Assembly (NCBI GenBank): GCA_003154025.1
Contig: PMCE01000247.1
Span: 4,700 to 11,577, forward strand
Origin: Syntrophaceae bacterium
GTDB lineage: Bacteria; Desulfobacterota; SM23-61
Length of the DNA: 6,878 nt
Reading direction: 5' to 3'
Both the position numbers and the translations under genes were made by a program. Below are positions 1 through 5,906 of this stretch, one piece after another (the first letter of the stretch is position 1; the number at the start of each line of letters is the position of its first letter). The notes under the pieces are model-generated. The model made no database searches. It was not told where the DNA came from and saw only the letters and a list, made by a program, of their open reading frames with translations.

Positions 1-14
1 AAAAGGAGCGAAAA

Positions 15-914
15 ATGGATTCCAAGAAAGTGGGCGTCATCGGGACCGGACGGATGGGCAACGCCTTCGCCCTGAATCTCCTCAAGGCCGGTCACCAGGT
101 CCACGTGTATGACATCGACCCTAAGGCCACGCAGAATTTGATCGCCCAGGGAGCGGTCTTGAGCGCCTCCCCCTCGGATATGGCCCCTAAGGCCGAGTTC
201 TTCCTCACCTCCCTTCCCAAGAATGAAATCGTGGAACAGACGATCATCGGGCCGCAGGGGCTTTTGCCGAAGTTGAACCGGGGGTCGATCGTAATCGATC
301 TGAGCACGACGCTACCCCGGACCACCAAAGCCATCGCCGAAGCGCTGGCCCAAAAAGGGATTGACTTTCTGGATGCTCCGGTGAGCGGACATGCGGTGGG
401 AGCCAAGAATGCCACTCTCACCGTTATGGTAGGGGGAAAGAAGGAAGCCTTCCTCCGGGCCCGGGAGCCGATCTTCGAGAAACTGGGGAAGAATATTTTC
501 CACGCCGGGCCCACCGGGGCGGGGCAGGCGTTGAAGCTGGTGAACAATCTCCTTTACAACCTGAACCGCCTGGCCATGTGCGAAGGACTGGTCCTGGGGG
601 CCAAAGCGGGGATCGACCCGGAAATCATGTGCCAGGCCATTTCTCTGAGCACGGGCGGGAGCTACGCCATCCGCAGCCTTCCCCCCGACATCCTGGAGGG
701 AAATTTCGAGGGGCGGGAAAGCAGCCTCAATTTGGCCTGCAAGACGCTCAAACTCATCACCGATTTTGCGGACGAATTGAACGTGAACCTCCTCCTCGGA
801 AACCTGGCCAAGCAGCTCTACAACTTCATGCGCCTCCAGGGCCACGGGGATGAAACCCCTTCAACCGTCATCCAGTTCTACGAATCCACCGCGGGGGTCA
901 AGGTCAGAAAATAG
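15..914 (+). CDS. NAD(P)-dependent beta-hydroxyacid dehydrogenase (3-hydroxyisobutyrate dehydrogenase family)
   Basis: This cytoplasmic enzyme of 299 aa has the family's usual length and would interconvert a beta-hydroxyacid and the matching semialdehyde or keto acid. The N-terminal Rossmann fold shows GTGRMG at residues 10-15. Asp33 ends the second strand (VYD), which usually favours NAD over NADP. The substrate loop DAPVSG lies at 120-125, followed by His126 where the family normally has a second Gly. The catalytic Lys is Lys174 in GQALKLVNN, with Asn178 nearby. The helical C-terminal domain has KTLKL (243-247) where relatives have KDLxL. The start is supported by GGAG at 5-8, six bases before the ATG. 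It is the first gene of the visible cluster; the next begins 106 nt downstream. The family also holds tartronate semialdehyde, glyoxylate/succinic semialdehyde and gamma-hydroxybutyrate enzymes. Family assignment is firm; substrate is unknown. Confidence 0.9.
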   Translation: MDSKKVGVIGTGRMGNAFALNLLKAGHQVHVYDIDPKATQNLIAQGAVLSASPSDMAPKAEFFLTSLPKNEIVEQTIIGPQGLLPKLNRGSIVIDLSTTLPRTTKAIAEALAQKGIDFLDAPVSGHAVGAKNATLTVMVGGKKEAFLRAREPIFEKLGKNIFHAGPTGAGQALKLVNNLLYNLNRLAMCEGLVLGAKAGIDPEIMCQAISLSTGGSYAIRSLPPDILEGNFEGRESSLNLACKTLKLITDFADELNVNLLLGNLAKQLYNFMRLQGHGDETPSTVIQFYESTAGVKVRK

Positions 915-966
915 CGGTAAACTAAGAGAGACTTGTTCGTAAGAAGCAAATCGTCTTCGCCGGGGC

Positions 967-1006
967 GTAGGGACATCCCGCCCTTCGCGGGACATCGTGC
1001 CCCTAC
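967..1006. repeat. Imperfect 40-nt palindrome (REP-like) in the gap before the amidohydrolase
   Basis: The outer arms are GTAGGG (967-972) and CCCTAC (1001-1006). An inner perfect stem pairs TCCCGC (976-981) with GCGGGA (987-992) around a 5-nt loop. The segments between the two stems do not pair fully. GGGACAT also occurs as a direct repeat (970-976 and 989-995). The element ends five bases before the GGAGG of the next gene, so as RNA it could affect that gene's translation or act as a 3' stabiliser for the upstream message. No T-run follows, so it is not a typical intrinsic terminator. The rest of the 915-1020 gap shows nothing recognisable. Confidence 0.6.
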
Positions 1007-1011
1007 CTCAT

Positions 1012-1016
1012 GGAGG
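1012..1016 (+). promoter_or_regulatory. Ribosome binding site fixing the amidohydrolase start
   Basis: GGAGG lies four bases before the ATG at 1021. It rules against the in-frame GTG at 997, which sits inside the palindrome and has no Shine-Dalgarno sequence. The MR/MLE gene has nearly the same site (GGAGGACTC before its ATG; here GGAGGACCC). Confidence 0.75.
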
Positions 1017-1020
1017 ACCC

Positions 1021-2172
1021 ATGTTGAAAGTTATAAAGAACGGGAGGGTCTATTCTCCCGATGACCTTGGGCAGAAAGATATTCTTATCGCCGGCGATAC
1101 CATCCTTGCGGTGGAGAATCGCGTTTCGACCGACTCCCTTCCTTTCCCGGTGGAAGTCTACGATGCCGGGGGGAAGATGATCCTCCCGGGGATCATCGAT
1201 CCCCATGTGCACTTCATCGGCGGAGGGGGTTCCTCCGGCCTCAACTCGCGGACCAAGGAAATCGCCGTCGAACAGATCATCGAAGCCGGGGTGACGACTG
1301 CGGTCGGCGTCCTGGGTTTCGACCGGGCCTCCCGGACGCTGAAGGCCCTGCTGCTCAAAACCAGGGCCCTGGAAGAATTGGGATTGACCGCGTTCATGCT
1401 GACCGGGTCCTACAGCCTGCCCTCCCTGACCCTCACTGGATCTGTGGAAGACGACCTGATCCTGATCGACAAGGTCATCGGGGTCAAGCTGGCCCTGGGC
1501 GAAACGCTCGCCAATTTCCCGGAGATCCGGGACATCCGAAATTTGCTGGCCGAATGCCTGCGGGGCGGACACCTGGGGGGCAAGGCGGGATTCCTGCAGA
1601 TCCACATGGGGGTCCAGGGGAAAGCCTGGAATAAACCTTTCATGGAAATTCTCGGGGAGATGAAGATCCCCTTTTCCAAGGTGGTTTTTACCCATGTAAA
1701 CCGGTCGCCGGACACGCTGGATGAATTCATGGAATTTATTCAGGCCGGCGGGGGGGTCGACTTGACCGTTTCCTACACGCCCGCGGAACGTCCCGGTAGC
1801 CTAACGGTGCGGGACTCTCTGCAGAGAATGATCCGGGCGGGAGTCTCCCTTGACCGGGTGACTCTGAGTTCCGACAGCAATGCCACCCGGATGCTTCCGG
1901 ACAAGCGGCTCAAGTACCTTTCCATCCAGACCCTTTTCCAGGTCATCCGGGATTTGTGGCTGGCTGGCGAGATTTCCCGGCCGCAGCTCGTGCGCCTGGT
2001 GACGGAGAATCCGGCGAGGTCCCTGGGATTGGGGCGGATCAAAGGTCTAATCGAAGCGGGGAGGCACGCGGACCTGATCATCCTGAAGGAGCCCTTTGAG
2101 CTGGACGGCGTCCTTCTGAAGGGGAAATGGGCCCGAAGAGACGGGCAAACCCTGATCCGGGATCCTTTTTAG
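1021..2172 (+). CDS. IadA-like (beta-aspartyl-peptidase family) metal-dependent amidohydrolase
   Basis: This 383-aa protein has the length and layout of isoaspartyl dipeptidase (E. coli IadA, about 390 aa): a beta-sandwich N-terminus, a TIM-barrel centre and a return to the sandwich. The two-metal centre appears intact: His62 and His64 (DPHVHF), Lys156 as the likely carboxylated bridging lysine (GVKLALG), His195 (IHMG), His225 (THVNR) and Asp285 (SSDSN). Tyr131 in TGSYSLP matches the catalytic Tyr137 of IadA, and Arg228 matches Arg233. Two substrate contacts differ when compared from memory: Glu77, which holds the free alpha-amino group, is Ser71, and Arg169 is Leu163. The fold and metal chemistry are well supported, but true isoaspartyl dipeptidase activity is doubtful. 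Hydrolysis of another amide, lactam or N-acyl amino acid is possible. There is no signal peptide. The last codons run into the hexamer repeat that begins at the stop. Confidence 0.88.
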   Translation: MLKVIKNGRVYSPDDLGQKDILIAGDTILAVENRVSTDSLPFPVEVYDAGGKMILPGIIDPHVHFIGGGGSSGLNSRTKEIAVEQIIEAGVTTAVGVLGFDRASRTLKALLLKTRALEELGLTAFMLTGSYSLPSLTLTGSVEDDLILIDKVIGVKLALGETLANFPEIRDIRNLLAECLRGGHLGGKAGFLQIHMGVQGKAWNKPFMEILGEMKIPFSKVVFTHVNRSPDTLDEFMEFIQAGGGVDLTVSYTPAERPGSLTVRDSLQRMIRAGVSLDRVTLSSDSNATRMLPDKRLKYLSIQTLFQVIRDLWLAGEISRPQLVRLVTENPARSLGLGRIKGLIEAGRHADLIILKEPFELDGVLLKGKWARRDGQTLIRDPF

Positions 2173-2263
2173 TGTAAGTGTAAGTGTAAATGAAAGTGAA
2201 AGGGGGGAGAAGAAGATCTTTCACCTCCCCTTCCCTCCATTCACTTGCACTTTCACTTACACT
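2171..2263. repeat. Mirrored hexanucleotide array forming a long imperfect inverted repeat
   Basis: The left arm is a 6-nt tandem repeat starting inside the TAG stop: AGTGTA three times, then AATGAA and AGTGAA (2171-2200). The right arm carries the same kind of unit in inverse orientation (2240-2263; read on the minus strand AGTGTA, AGTGAA, AGTGCA, AGTGAA). Positions 2171-2194 pair with 2240-2263 without gaps at 21 of 24 positions, and the outermost 10 bp (AGTGTAAGTG / CACTTACACT) are perfect. The core is purine-rich on the left and pyrimidine-rich on the right, with AAGGGG/CCCCTT able to pair and a central AAGATCTT. It fills nearly the whole gap between the amidohydrolase and MR/MLE genes. 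Confidence 0.75.
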
Positions 2264-2271
2264 CTTTTCAC

Positions 2272-2276
2272 GGAGG
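2272..2276 (+). promoter_or_regulatory. Ribosome binding site fixing the MR/MLE start
   Basis: GGAGG lies four bases before the ATG at 2281. It favours this start over an in-frame TTG at 2245, which would add 12 residues encoded by the repeat arm (rich in His and Phe) that have no counterpart in the family. Confidence 0.75.
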
Positions 2277-2280
2277 ACTC

Positions 2281-3381
2281 ATGAAGATCACCAAGGTAGA
2301 GGCGATTCCCTTTCACATTCCCTTCGATCCTGATTTTCACCTGAAATTCGCTTACCGCACTTCGGGGGCGGCCGACCACGTCCTGATCCGGATCCGCGCC
2401 GATGACGGGCTGGAGGGAATCGCCGAAGCTCCCGCCCGCCCGGAGATCTATGGGGAGACGCAAAAATCCATCGTATCCTTGATCGACCAATACCTGGGAC
2501 CGTACCTGATGGGCAAGGATCCTTTCCTGCTCGAAGAGATCCATGCTCTTCTCGACCGCATCCCCCATAATTATTGCGCCAAGGGCGGGGTGGACATCGC
2601 TCTTCATGACCTTTTGGGGAAATCCCTGAACCTGCCCGTCTACAAGATTTTGGGCGGGAAGAGCCGGGATCGGGTTCCCCTGTCCTGGATGGTGGGGATC
2701 AATTCGCCGGAAAACATGGCCCGGGAGTGCCAAAGATTCATGGGGCAGGGGATCCGTGCCTTCAAGATCAAAGCCGGGTTGGATTTCGCGGAAGACCGGG
2801 AGAGGTTTCTCTCCGTCCGCAAAGCGGTGGGGGAAGAGGCCCTCCTTTACATCGACGCCAATCAAGGTTTCAAATCCCTGAAGAAGACGGTGGCCTTCCT
2901 CCTTGAACTCGAAAAACACGGGTTGGCCTTTGTGGAGGAACCGTTCCCGGTCCGCAACCGGAAGGACCGGCGGGAAACCGCCCGCCTGCTGTCTATTCCC
3001 CTCATGGGGGATGAGAGCTGCTTCACTCCGTGGGACGTGGCCCAGGAACTGGAACTGGGGGCCTTGGGGATCGTTCTGGTAAAGGTCGCCCGGACGGGCT
3101 TCTTCAAGAGCCGCAAGATCATCCATCTCTGCCAGCAAGCGGGGATTCCCTGCATGATCGGAAGCCAGGGAGACTCGAGCATCGGGGCGGCGGCCAGCCT
3201 TCATTTGGCCGTGGCTTTTGCCAACATTCTCTTCCCCGCCGAGGTTTCCTACCATTTGCGGATGAAAGGGGAGTTGTTGAAGAACCCGCCGGAATTCAAA
3301 GGCGGGGAACTGACCGTACCCGATCAGCCGGGCCTGGGAATCGAGATCGACGAGAAGGCGCTGCAAAAATTCCGGGTGTAG
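2281..3381 (+). CDS. Mandelate racemase/muconate lactonizing (MR/MLE) family enzyme, enolase superfamily
   Basis: The 366-aa protein has the capping-domain plus barrel plan and usual length of the muconate cycloisomerase subgroup. Such enzymes abstract the proton alpha to a carboxylate and stabilise the enolate with Mg2+; known activities include cycloisomerisation, racemisation, epimerisation and dehydration. Visible residues are the KxK acid/base motif Lys162-Lys164 (FKIKAG), metal ligands Asp192 (IDANQG), Glu219 (VEEPFP) and Asp244 (GDES), and Lys268 (VLVKVART) on the opposite face, which fits chemistry from either side. The later barrel strand reads GSQGDSSIG (294-302), with Asp298 where many relatives have Glu. 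The Asp-x-Asp motif that binds the ammonium group in dipeptide epimerases is not seen in the corresponding stretch (AEVSYH, from 320). An Ala-Glu-type dipeptide epimerase therefore looks unlikely despite the IadA-like neighbour. Family is firm; substrate is not assignable. Confidence 0.9.
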   Translation: MKITKVEAIPFHIPFDPDFHLKFAYRTSGAADHVLIRIRADDGLEGIAEAPARPEIYGETQKSIVSLIDQYLGPYLMGKDPFLLEEIHALLDRIPHNYCAKGGVDIALHDLLGKSLNLPVYKILGGKSRDRVPLSWMVGINSPENMARECQRFMGQGIRAFKIKAGLDFAEDRERFLSVRKAVGEEALLYIDANQGFKSLKKTVAFLLELEKHGLAFVEEPFPVRNRKDRRETARLLSIPLMGDESCFTPWDVAQELELGALGIVLVKVARTGFFKSRKIIHLCQQAGIPCMIGSQGDSSIGAAASLHLAVAFANILFPAEVSYHLRMKGELLKNPPEFKGGELTVPDQPGLGIEIDEKALQKFRV

Positions 3382-3413
3382 GCGCTATAGTCCGGCTAGA
3401 CCTTTAGGGGTTG

Positions 3414-3439
3414 TAGGGGCGATTCATGAATCGCCCCTA
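3414..3439. repeat. Perfect 26-bp palindrome in the gap before BKACE
   Basis: The half-site TAGGGGCGATTCA (3414-3426) is followed directly by its exact reverse complement (3427-3439), giving 26 bp with no spacer. It starts 32 nt after the MR/MLE stop. No T-run follows on either strand, so a standard intrinsic terminator is not supported. The outer TAGGGG/CCCCTA arms recall the GTAGGG/CCCTAC arms of the element at 967-1006, which suggests both belong to one dispersed palindromic repeat family in this genome. A dimeric-protein binding site is an alternative reading. Confidence 0.7.
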
Positions 3440-3452
3440 AGGCAATGCACTA

Positions 3453-3487
3453 TTGCCGAGACGTTGAATACAGAAAATAAATATATG
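3453..3487 (+). promoter_or_regulatory. AT-rich leader upstream of BKACE, possible promoter region
   Basis: The stretch before the BKACE ribosome site is unusually A/T-rich for this GC-rich window (GAATACAGAAAATAAATATA around 3466-3485). A TTGCCG at 3453-3458 could be a -35 element, but no good -10 hexamer sits at 16-18 nt from it. I therefore note only a plausible promoter or open leader, not a defined one. The BKACE Shine-Dalgarno GGAG is at 3491-3494, seven bases from the ATG. Confidence 0.25.
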
Positions 3488-3501
3488 TGAGGAGATAGAA
3501 A

Positions 3502-4377
3502 ATGGACAAAGTGATTATCACCGTTGCTACGACCGGGTCGAGACCGACGAAGGAGCAGAATCCCAATGTCCCGATCAGCCCGGAAGAAATCGCCAACTCC
3601 GCCTATGAATGTTTCAACGAGGGAGCCAGCATCGTGCACGTCCATGTGCGCGACCCTAAGACGCAGAAGAGGTCCATGGCCTTCGAGCACTATGCTGAAG
3701 TGGTCGAGCGCCTGCGGGCCAAATGCAACATGATCATCAACCTGACCACCGGGGCGGGGGGGCAGCTCATCATGGGTCCGGATAACCAGCCGAAGCTCGA
3801 TGCCTCCTACTTGGAGCCCCCGGAGAAGCGGGTGGATCACGTGCTTAAACTGAAGCCCGAAATGTGCTCGCTGGACGTGGGAACCGCCAACCAGAGAGGC
3901 GGGGCCTTCGTGAATGTCGAGGTCGTCGTCGACCGAATGGCGGAGATGATCAAGAGTGCGGGGGTGAAGCCGGAGCTGGAAGTCTTCGACGTAGGCCACA
4001 TTCAGATCGCCAAACGCCTGATAGACATTGGACTCGTGGAAAAGAACGCCCATTTTCAACTCTGCATGGGGACGAGAATGGGGGTGCCGGGGACTCCGAA
4101 GAACGCCATTCACATGGCCGAATCTCTTCCGCCCGGCGTGACCTGGTCGATCTTCGGCGTGGGGGCGACCCAATTCCCCATGGTGGGGATGGGGGTCCTC
4201 CTCGGCGGGCATGTCCGCGTCGGGTTTGAAGATAATCTCTATTTACGGAAGGGACAGCTGGGGAAAAACAACGCGGAGCTCGTCAGGCATGCCGCCACCA
4301 TCGCCCGGGATCTCAACCGGGAAGTGGCCACGGTGGAGGAAACCCGAAAAATCCTGGGCCTCCCCCGAAATGCCTAA
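3502..4377 (+). CDS. Beta-keto acid cleavage enzyme (BKACE, DUF849; 3-keto-5-aminohexanoate cleavage enzyme family)
   Basis: BKACE enzymes condense a beta-keto acid with acetyl-CoA and split it to acetoacetate plus a new acyl-CoA, using a Zn2+ ion in a TIM barrel. This 291-aa protein is full length. Zinc ligands are His46 and His48 (HVHVRD) and Glu243 (GFEDN), with Asp244 and Arg239 beside them, matching His46, His48, Glu230, Asp231 and Arg226 of the founding enzyme Kce. Other family signatures are NPNVPISPEEIA (20-31), LTTGAGG (81-87), LDVGTAN (124-130) and a C-terminal VEETRKILGL. Position 14, which is Glu in Kce and binds the substrate amino group, is Arg here (TTGSRPTK). This suggests an acidic or otherwise different beta-keto acid. 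The start has GGAG at 3491-3494. It is probably the step where the cluster's carbon skeleton enters CoA metabolism (inference). Confidence 0.95.
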   Translation: MDKVIITVATTGSRPTKEQNPNVPISPEEIANSAYECFNEGASIVHVHVRDPKTQKRSMAFEHYAEVVERLRAKCNMIINLTTGAGGQLIMGPDNQPKLDASYLEPPEKRVDHVLKLKPEMCSLDVGTANQRGGAFVNVEVVVDRMAEMIKSAGVKPELEVFDVGHIQIAKRLIDIGLVEKNAHFQLCMGTRMGVPGTPKNAIHMAESLPPGVTWSIFGVGATQFPMVGMGVLLGGHVRVGFEDNLYLRKGQLGKNNAELVRHAATIARDLNREVATVEETRKILGLPRNA

Positions 4378-4379
4378 AA

Positions 4380-4408
4380 TTGCCTACGGCATTCTTTGCC
4401 TTTATATC
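4380..4408 (+). promoter_or_regulatory. Possible sigma70-type promoter for the flavoprotein gene
   Basis: TTGCCT (4380-4385) and TATATC (4403-4408) each match four of six consensus positions and are separated by exactly 17 nt. This lies just after the BKACE stop and about 85 nt before the flavoprotein ATG. A second -10-like CATAAT at 4411-4416 has no -35 at a proper distance. It rests on sequence resemblance alone and could be chance. Confidence 0.28.
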
Positions 4409-4413
4409 TTCAT

Positions 4414-4440
4414 AATCGGCGCAATCTGCGAAATCTGCGG
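4414..4440. repeat. Three tandem 9-bp units in the BKACE-flavoprotein gap
   Basis: AATCGGCGC, AATCTGCGA and AATCTGCGG follow one another without spacer, and a looser CGCGGAT-containing stretch continues to about 4458. Similar 'aatctgcg' strings are dispersed in intergenic DNA of several environmental bacterial groups, as far as I recall. This looks like the remnant of such a repeat. No ORF or hairpin explains it. Confidence 0.5.
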
Positions 4441-4480
4441 ATTAAATGGGACGCGGATGAACTTGGAATGTGAATATTAC

Positions 4481-4487
4481 AGGAAGG
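4481..4487 (+). promoter_or_regulatory. Ribosome binding site fixing the flavoprotein start
   Basis: AGGAAGG lies six bases before the ATG at 4494. An in-frame GTG at 4470 would add eight residues before the FAD motif and would place this site inside the coding region, so the ATG is preferred. Confidence 0.6.
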
Positions 4488-4493
4488 CAAACC

Positions 4494-5906
4494 ATGAAGT
4501 GGGATGAGGAGACCGAGGTTTTGGTCATTGGTTTCGGGGGAGCCGGAGCGGTGGCGGCCATCACCGCCCACGATGCGGGAGCCCGGGCGCTCATCGTGGA
4601 GAAGATGGAAAGAGGGGGAGGAAATACCAACGTAGCCATCGGAGGGTTCCTTAGCTTCAATGACTTTACCGCCGGTCTTCATTACCTGGAGAGCATGTGC
4701 TCTCGGGTTTTCCGGATCGTGGACTCGAATATGATTCGGGTCTATGCCGAAGAATGCATGAAGAACAAGGAATGGTTTGAAACCCGGGGGGCTAAAACGC
4801 ACGTGTACGGGGGAGCCGCATTCCCCCAGTTGCCCGGGGCGGAAGCGATTGAGAAAAGGATGGTCACCGGAGCCAACAACGTGGAGGAGAATTCGTTATG
4901 GAAATTCCTCCGGTCCCAGGCGGAGGGACGGCAGATCCCGATCTGGCATTCCTCCCCGGCTGAGGGCCTCCTTACGGACGCGAACGGCGCCGTAACCGGG
5001 GCGGTGGTCCGGAAAGAGGGGAAAAAGCTGGCGGTCAAGGCCGGACGGGCCGTGATCCTGACCTGCGGCGGGTTTGAATACGATGACTGGCTGAAGGCCA
5101 ATTACCTGAAGGGGTATCCTTATTGTTCCCTCGGGTCCCCGGGAAATACGGGGGACGGGGTGAGGATGGCCCAACGCGTGGGCGCGGACCTCTGGCACAT
5201 GGCCGGTGTTTCGTGCCCGGTGGGGTTCAAAGCCCCGGAGTATGAGGCGGCCTTCATCGTAAAGCCCCCGTCCAACCGCTATTTTTTTGTAGATCAGAAC
5301 GGGAAACGCTTTGTTTCGGAAACGGACATTCACGCCTATAACTTTCTCGTGGATATTTTCGACCCCCACACCTTAACCTTTCCCCGCATCCCTTGCTTCC
5401 TACTCTTCGATCAAACCGCCCGGGAAACGGGCGCCATGGCGGTACCCTCCCTCGGGTATAATCGGGGCAAATATTCCTGGTCCAGGGACAACGGCGCGGA
5501 GATCAGCCGCGGCTGGATCGATTCTGGCGGGACCCTAAGAGACCTGGCGGAAAAGATCGGGGTGAACACGGCGGCCCTGGAGAATACGGTCCGCGAGTAC
5601 AACCTCGGCTGCGAAAAGGGAGAGGATCTGTTGGGCCGCCCCAAGGAAAAGCTCGTCTCCCTGGGGCCGGGTCCCTACTATGCCATGAAACTCTGGCCCT
5701 GTCTCCTCAACACCCAGGGGGGACCCAGGAAGAACGAGAAGGGGCAGGTCCTATACCCGGATGGAATCCCCGTCCCCCGGCTCTACGCCGCCGGGGAGCT
5801 GGGGTCTATTTTCGGGTTCCTCTACCAGGGAGCAGGGAACCTCGGGGAGTGCCTGGCTTTCGGCCGGATTGCCGGCCGGGAGGCGGCGAACGAAACACCA
5901 CGGTAG
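4494..5906 (+). CDS. FAD-dependent oxidoreductase (fumarate reductase flavoprotein/3-ketosteroid dehydrogenase-like)
   Basis: The 470-aa protein has an N-terminal FAD-binding site, VLVIGFGGAGAV (9-20) with Glu36 (VEK) for the ribose, then GGGNTNVAIGG (41-51). The middle shows the strand-end motif VILTCGGFEYD (187-197) and GNTGDGVRMA (217-226). The C-terminal FAD segment is YAAGELGSIFGF (431-442) followed by YQGAGNLGECLAFGRIAG (444-461). There is no signal peptide, Tat motif, heme CxxCH or iron-sulfur motif, so it is a cytoplasmic single-subunit flavoenzyme. Fumarate-reductase signatures are altered: the usual HHTMGG is LNTQGG (405-410), and the substrate Arg of GANRLGG is Asn449. Tyr444 and Gly448 have the Tyr-x3-Gly spacing of the enol-stabilising pair in 3-ketosteroid dehydrogenase. 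Oxidation or reduction of a C-C bond beside a carbonyl is inferred; the substrate need not be a steroid. Tricarballylate dehydrogenase-like enzymes are a related option. Confidence 0.88.
   Translation: MKWDEETEVLVIGFGGAGAVAAITAHDAGARALIVEKMERGGGNTNVAIGGFLSFNDFTAGLHYLESMCSRVFRIVDSNMIRVYAEECMKNKEWFETRGAKTHVYGGAAFPQLPGAEAIEKRMVTGANNVEENSLWKFLRSQAEGRQIPIWHSSPAEGLLTDANGAVTGAVVRKEGKKLAVKAGRAVILTCGGFEYDDWLKANYLKGYPYCSLGSPGNTGDGVRMAQRVGADLWHMAGVSCPVGFKAPEYEAAFIVKPPSNRYFFVDQNGKRFVSETDIHAYNFLVDIFDPHTLTFPRIPCFLLFDQTARETGAMAVPSLGYNRGKYSWSRDNGAEISRGWIDSGGTLRDLAEKIGVNTAALENTVREYNLGCEKGEDLLGRPKEKLVSLGPGPYYAMKLWPCLLNTQGGPRKNEKGQVLYPDGIPVPRLYAAGELGSIFGFLYQGAGNLGECLAFGRIAGREAANETPR

Noticed and set aside
997..1020. 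Upstream GTG start for the amidohydrolase
   Set aside because: It lies in the palindrome, has no Shine-Dalgarno, and adds residues before the normal family N-terminus.
2171..2263. CRISPR-like or intrinsic terminator reading of the hexamer element
   Set aside because: Units are six bases with no unique spacers, and no T-run follows the right arm, so neither label fits.
2245..2280. Upstream TTG start for the MR/MLE gene
   Set aside because: It would translate the repeat arm into a His/Phe-rich extension; the ATG at 2281 has an ideal GGAGG.
2257..3366. A 369-codon minus-strand frame covering the MR/MLE gene
   Set aside because: Its length reflects GC-rich codon structure; the + strand frame has all catalytic residues of the enolase superfamily and a ribosome site.
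3424..4212. A 262-codon open frame on the minus strand across BKACE
   Set aside because: It is antisense to a clearly recognised gene, has no family motif, and is rich in His, Arg, Gly and Pro as expected of a complement of GC-rich coding DNA.
4369..4393. Hairpin AATGCC/GGCATT at the BKACE stop as a terminator
   Set aside because: The stem is only six pairs with a 13-nt loop and is not followed by a run of T, so it does not qualify as an intrinsic terminator.
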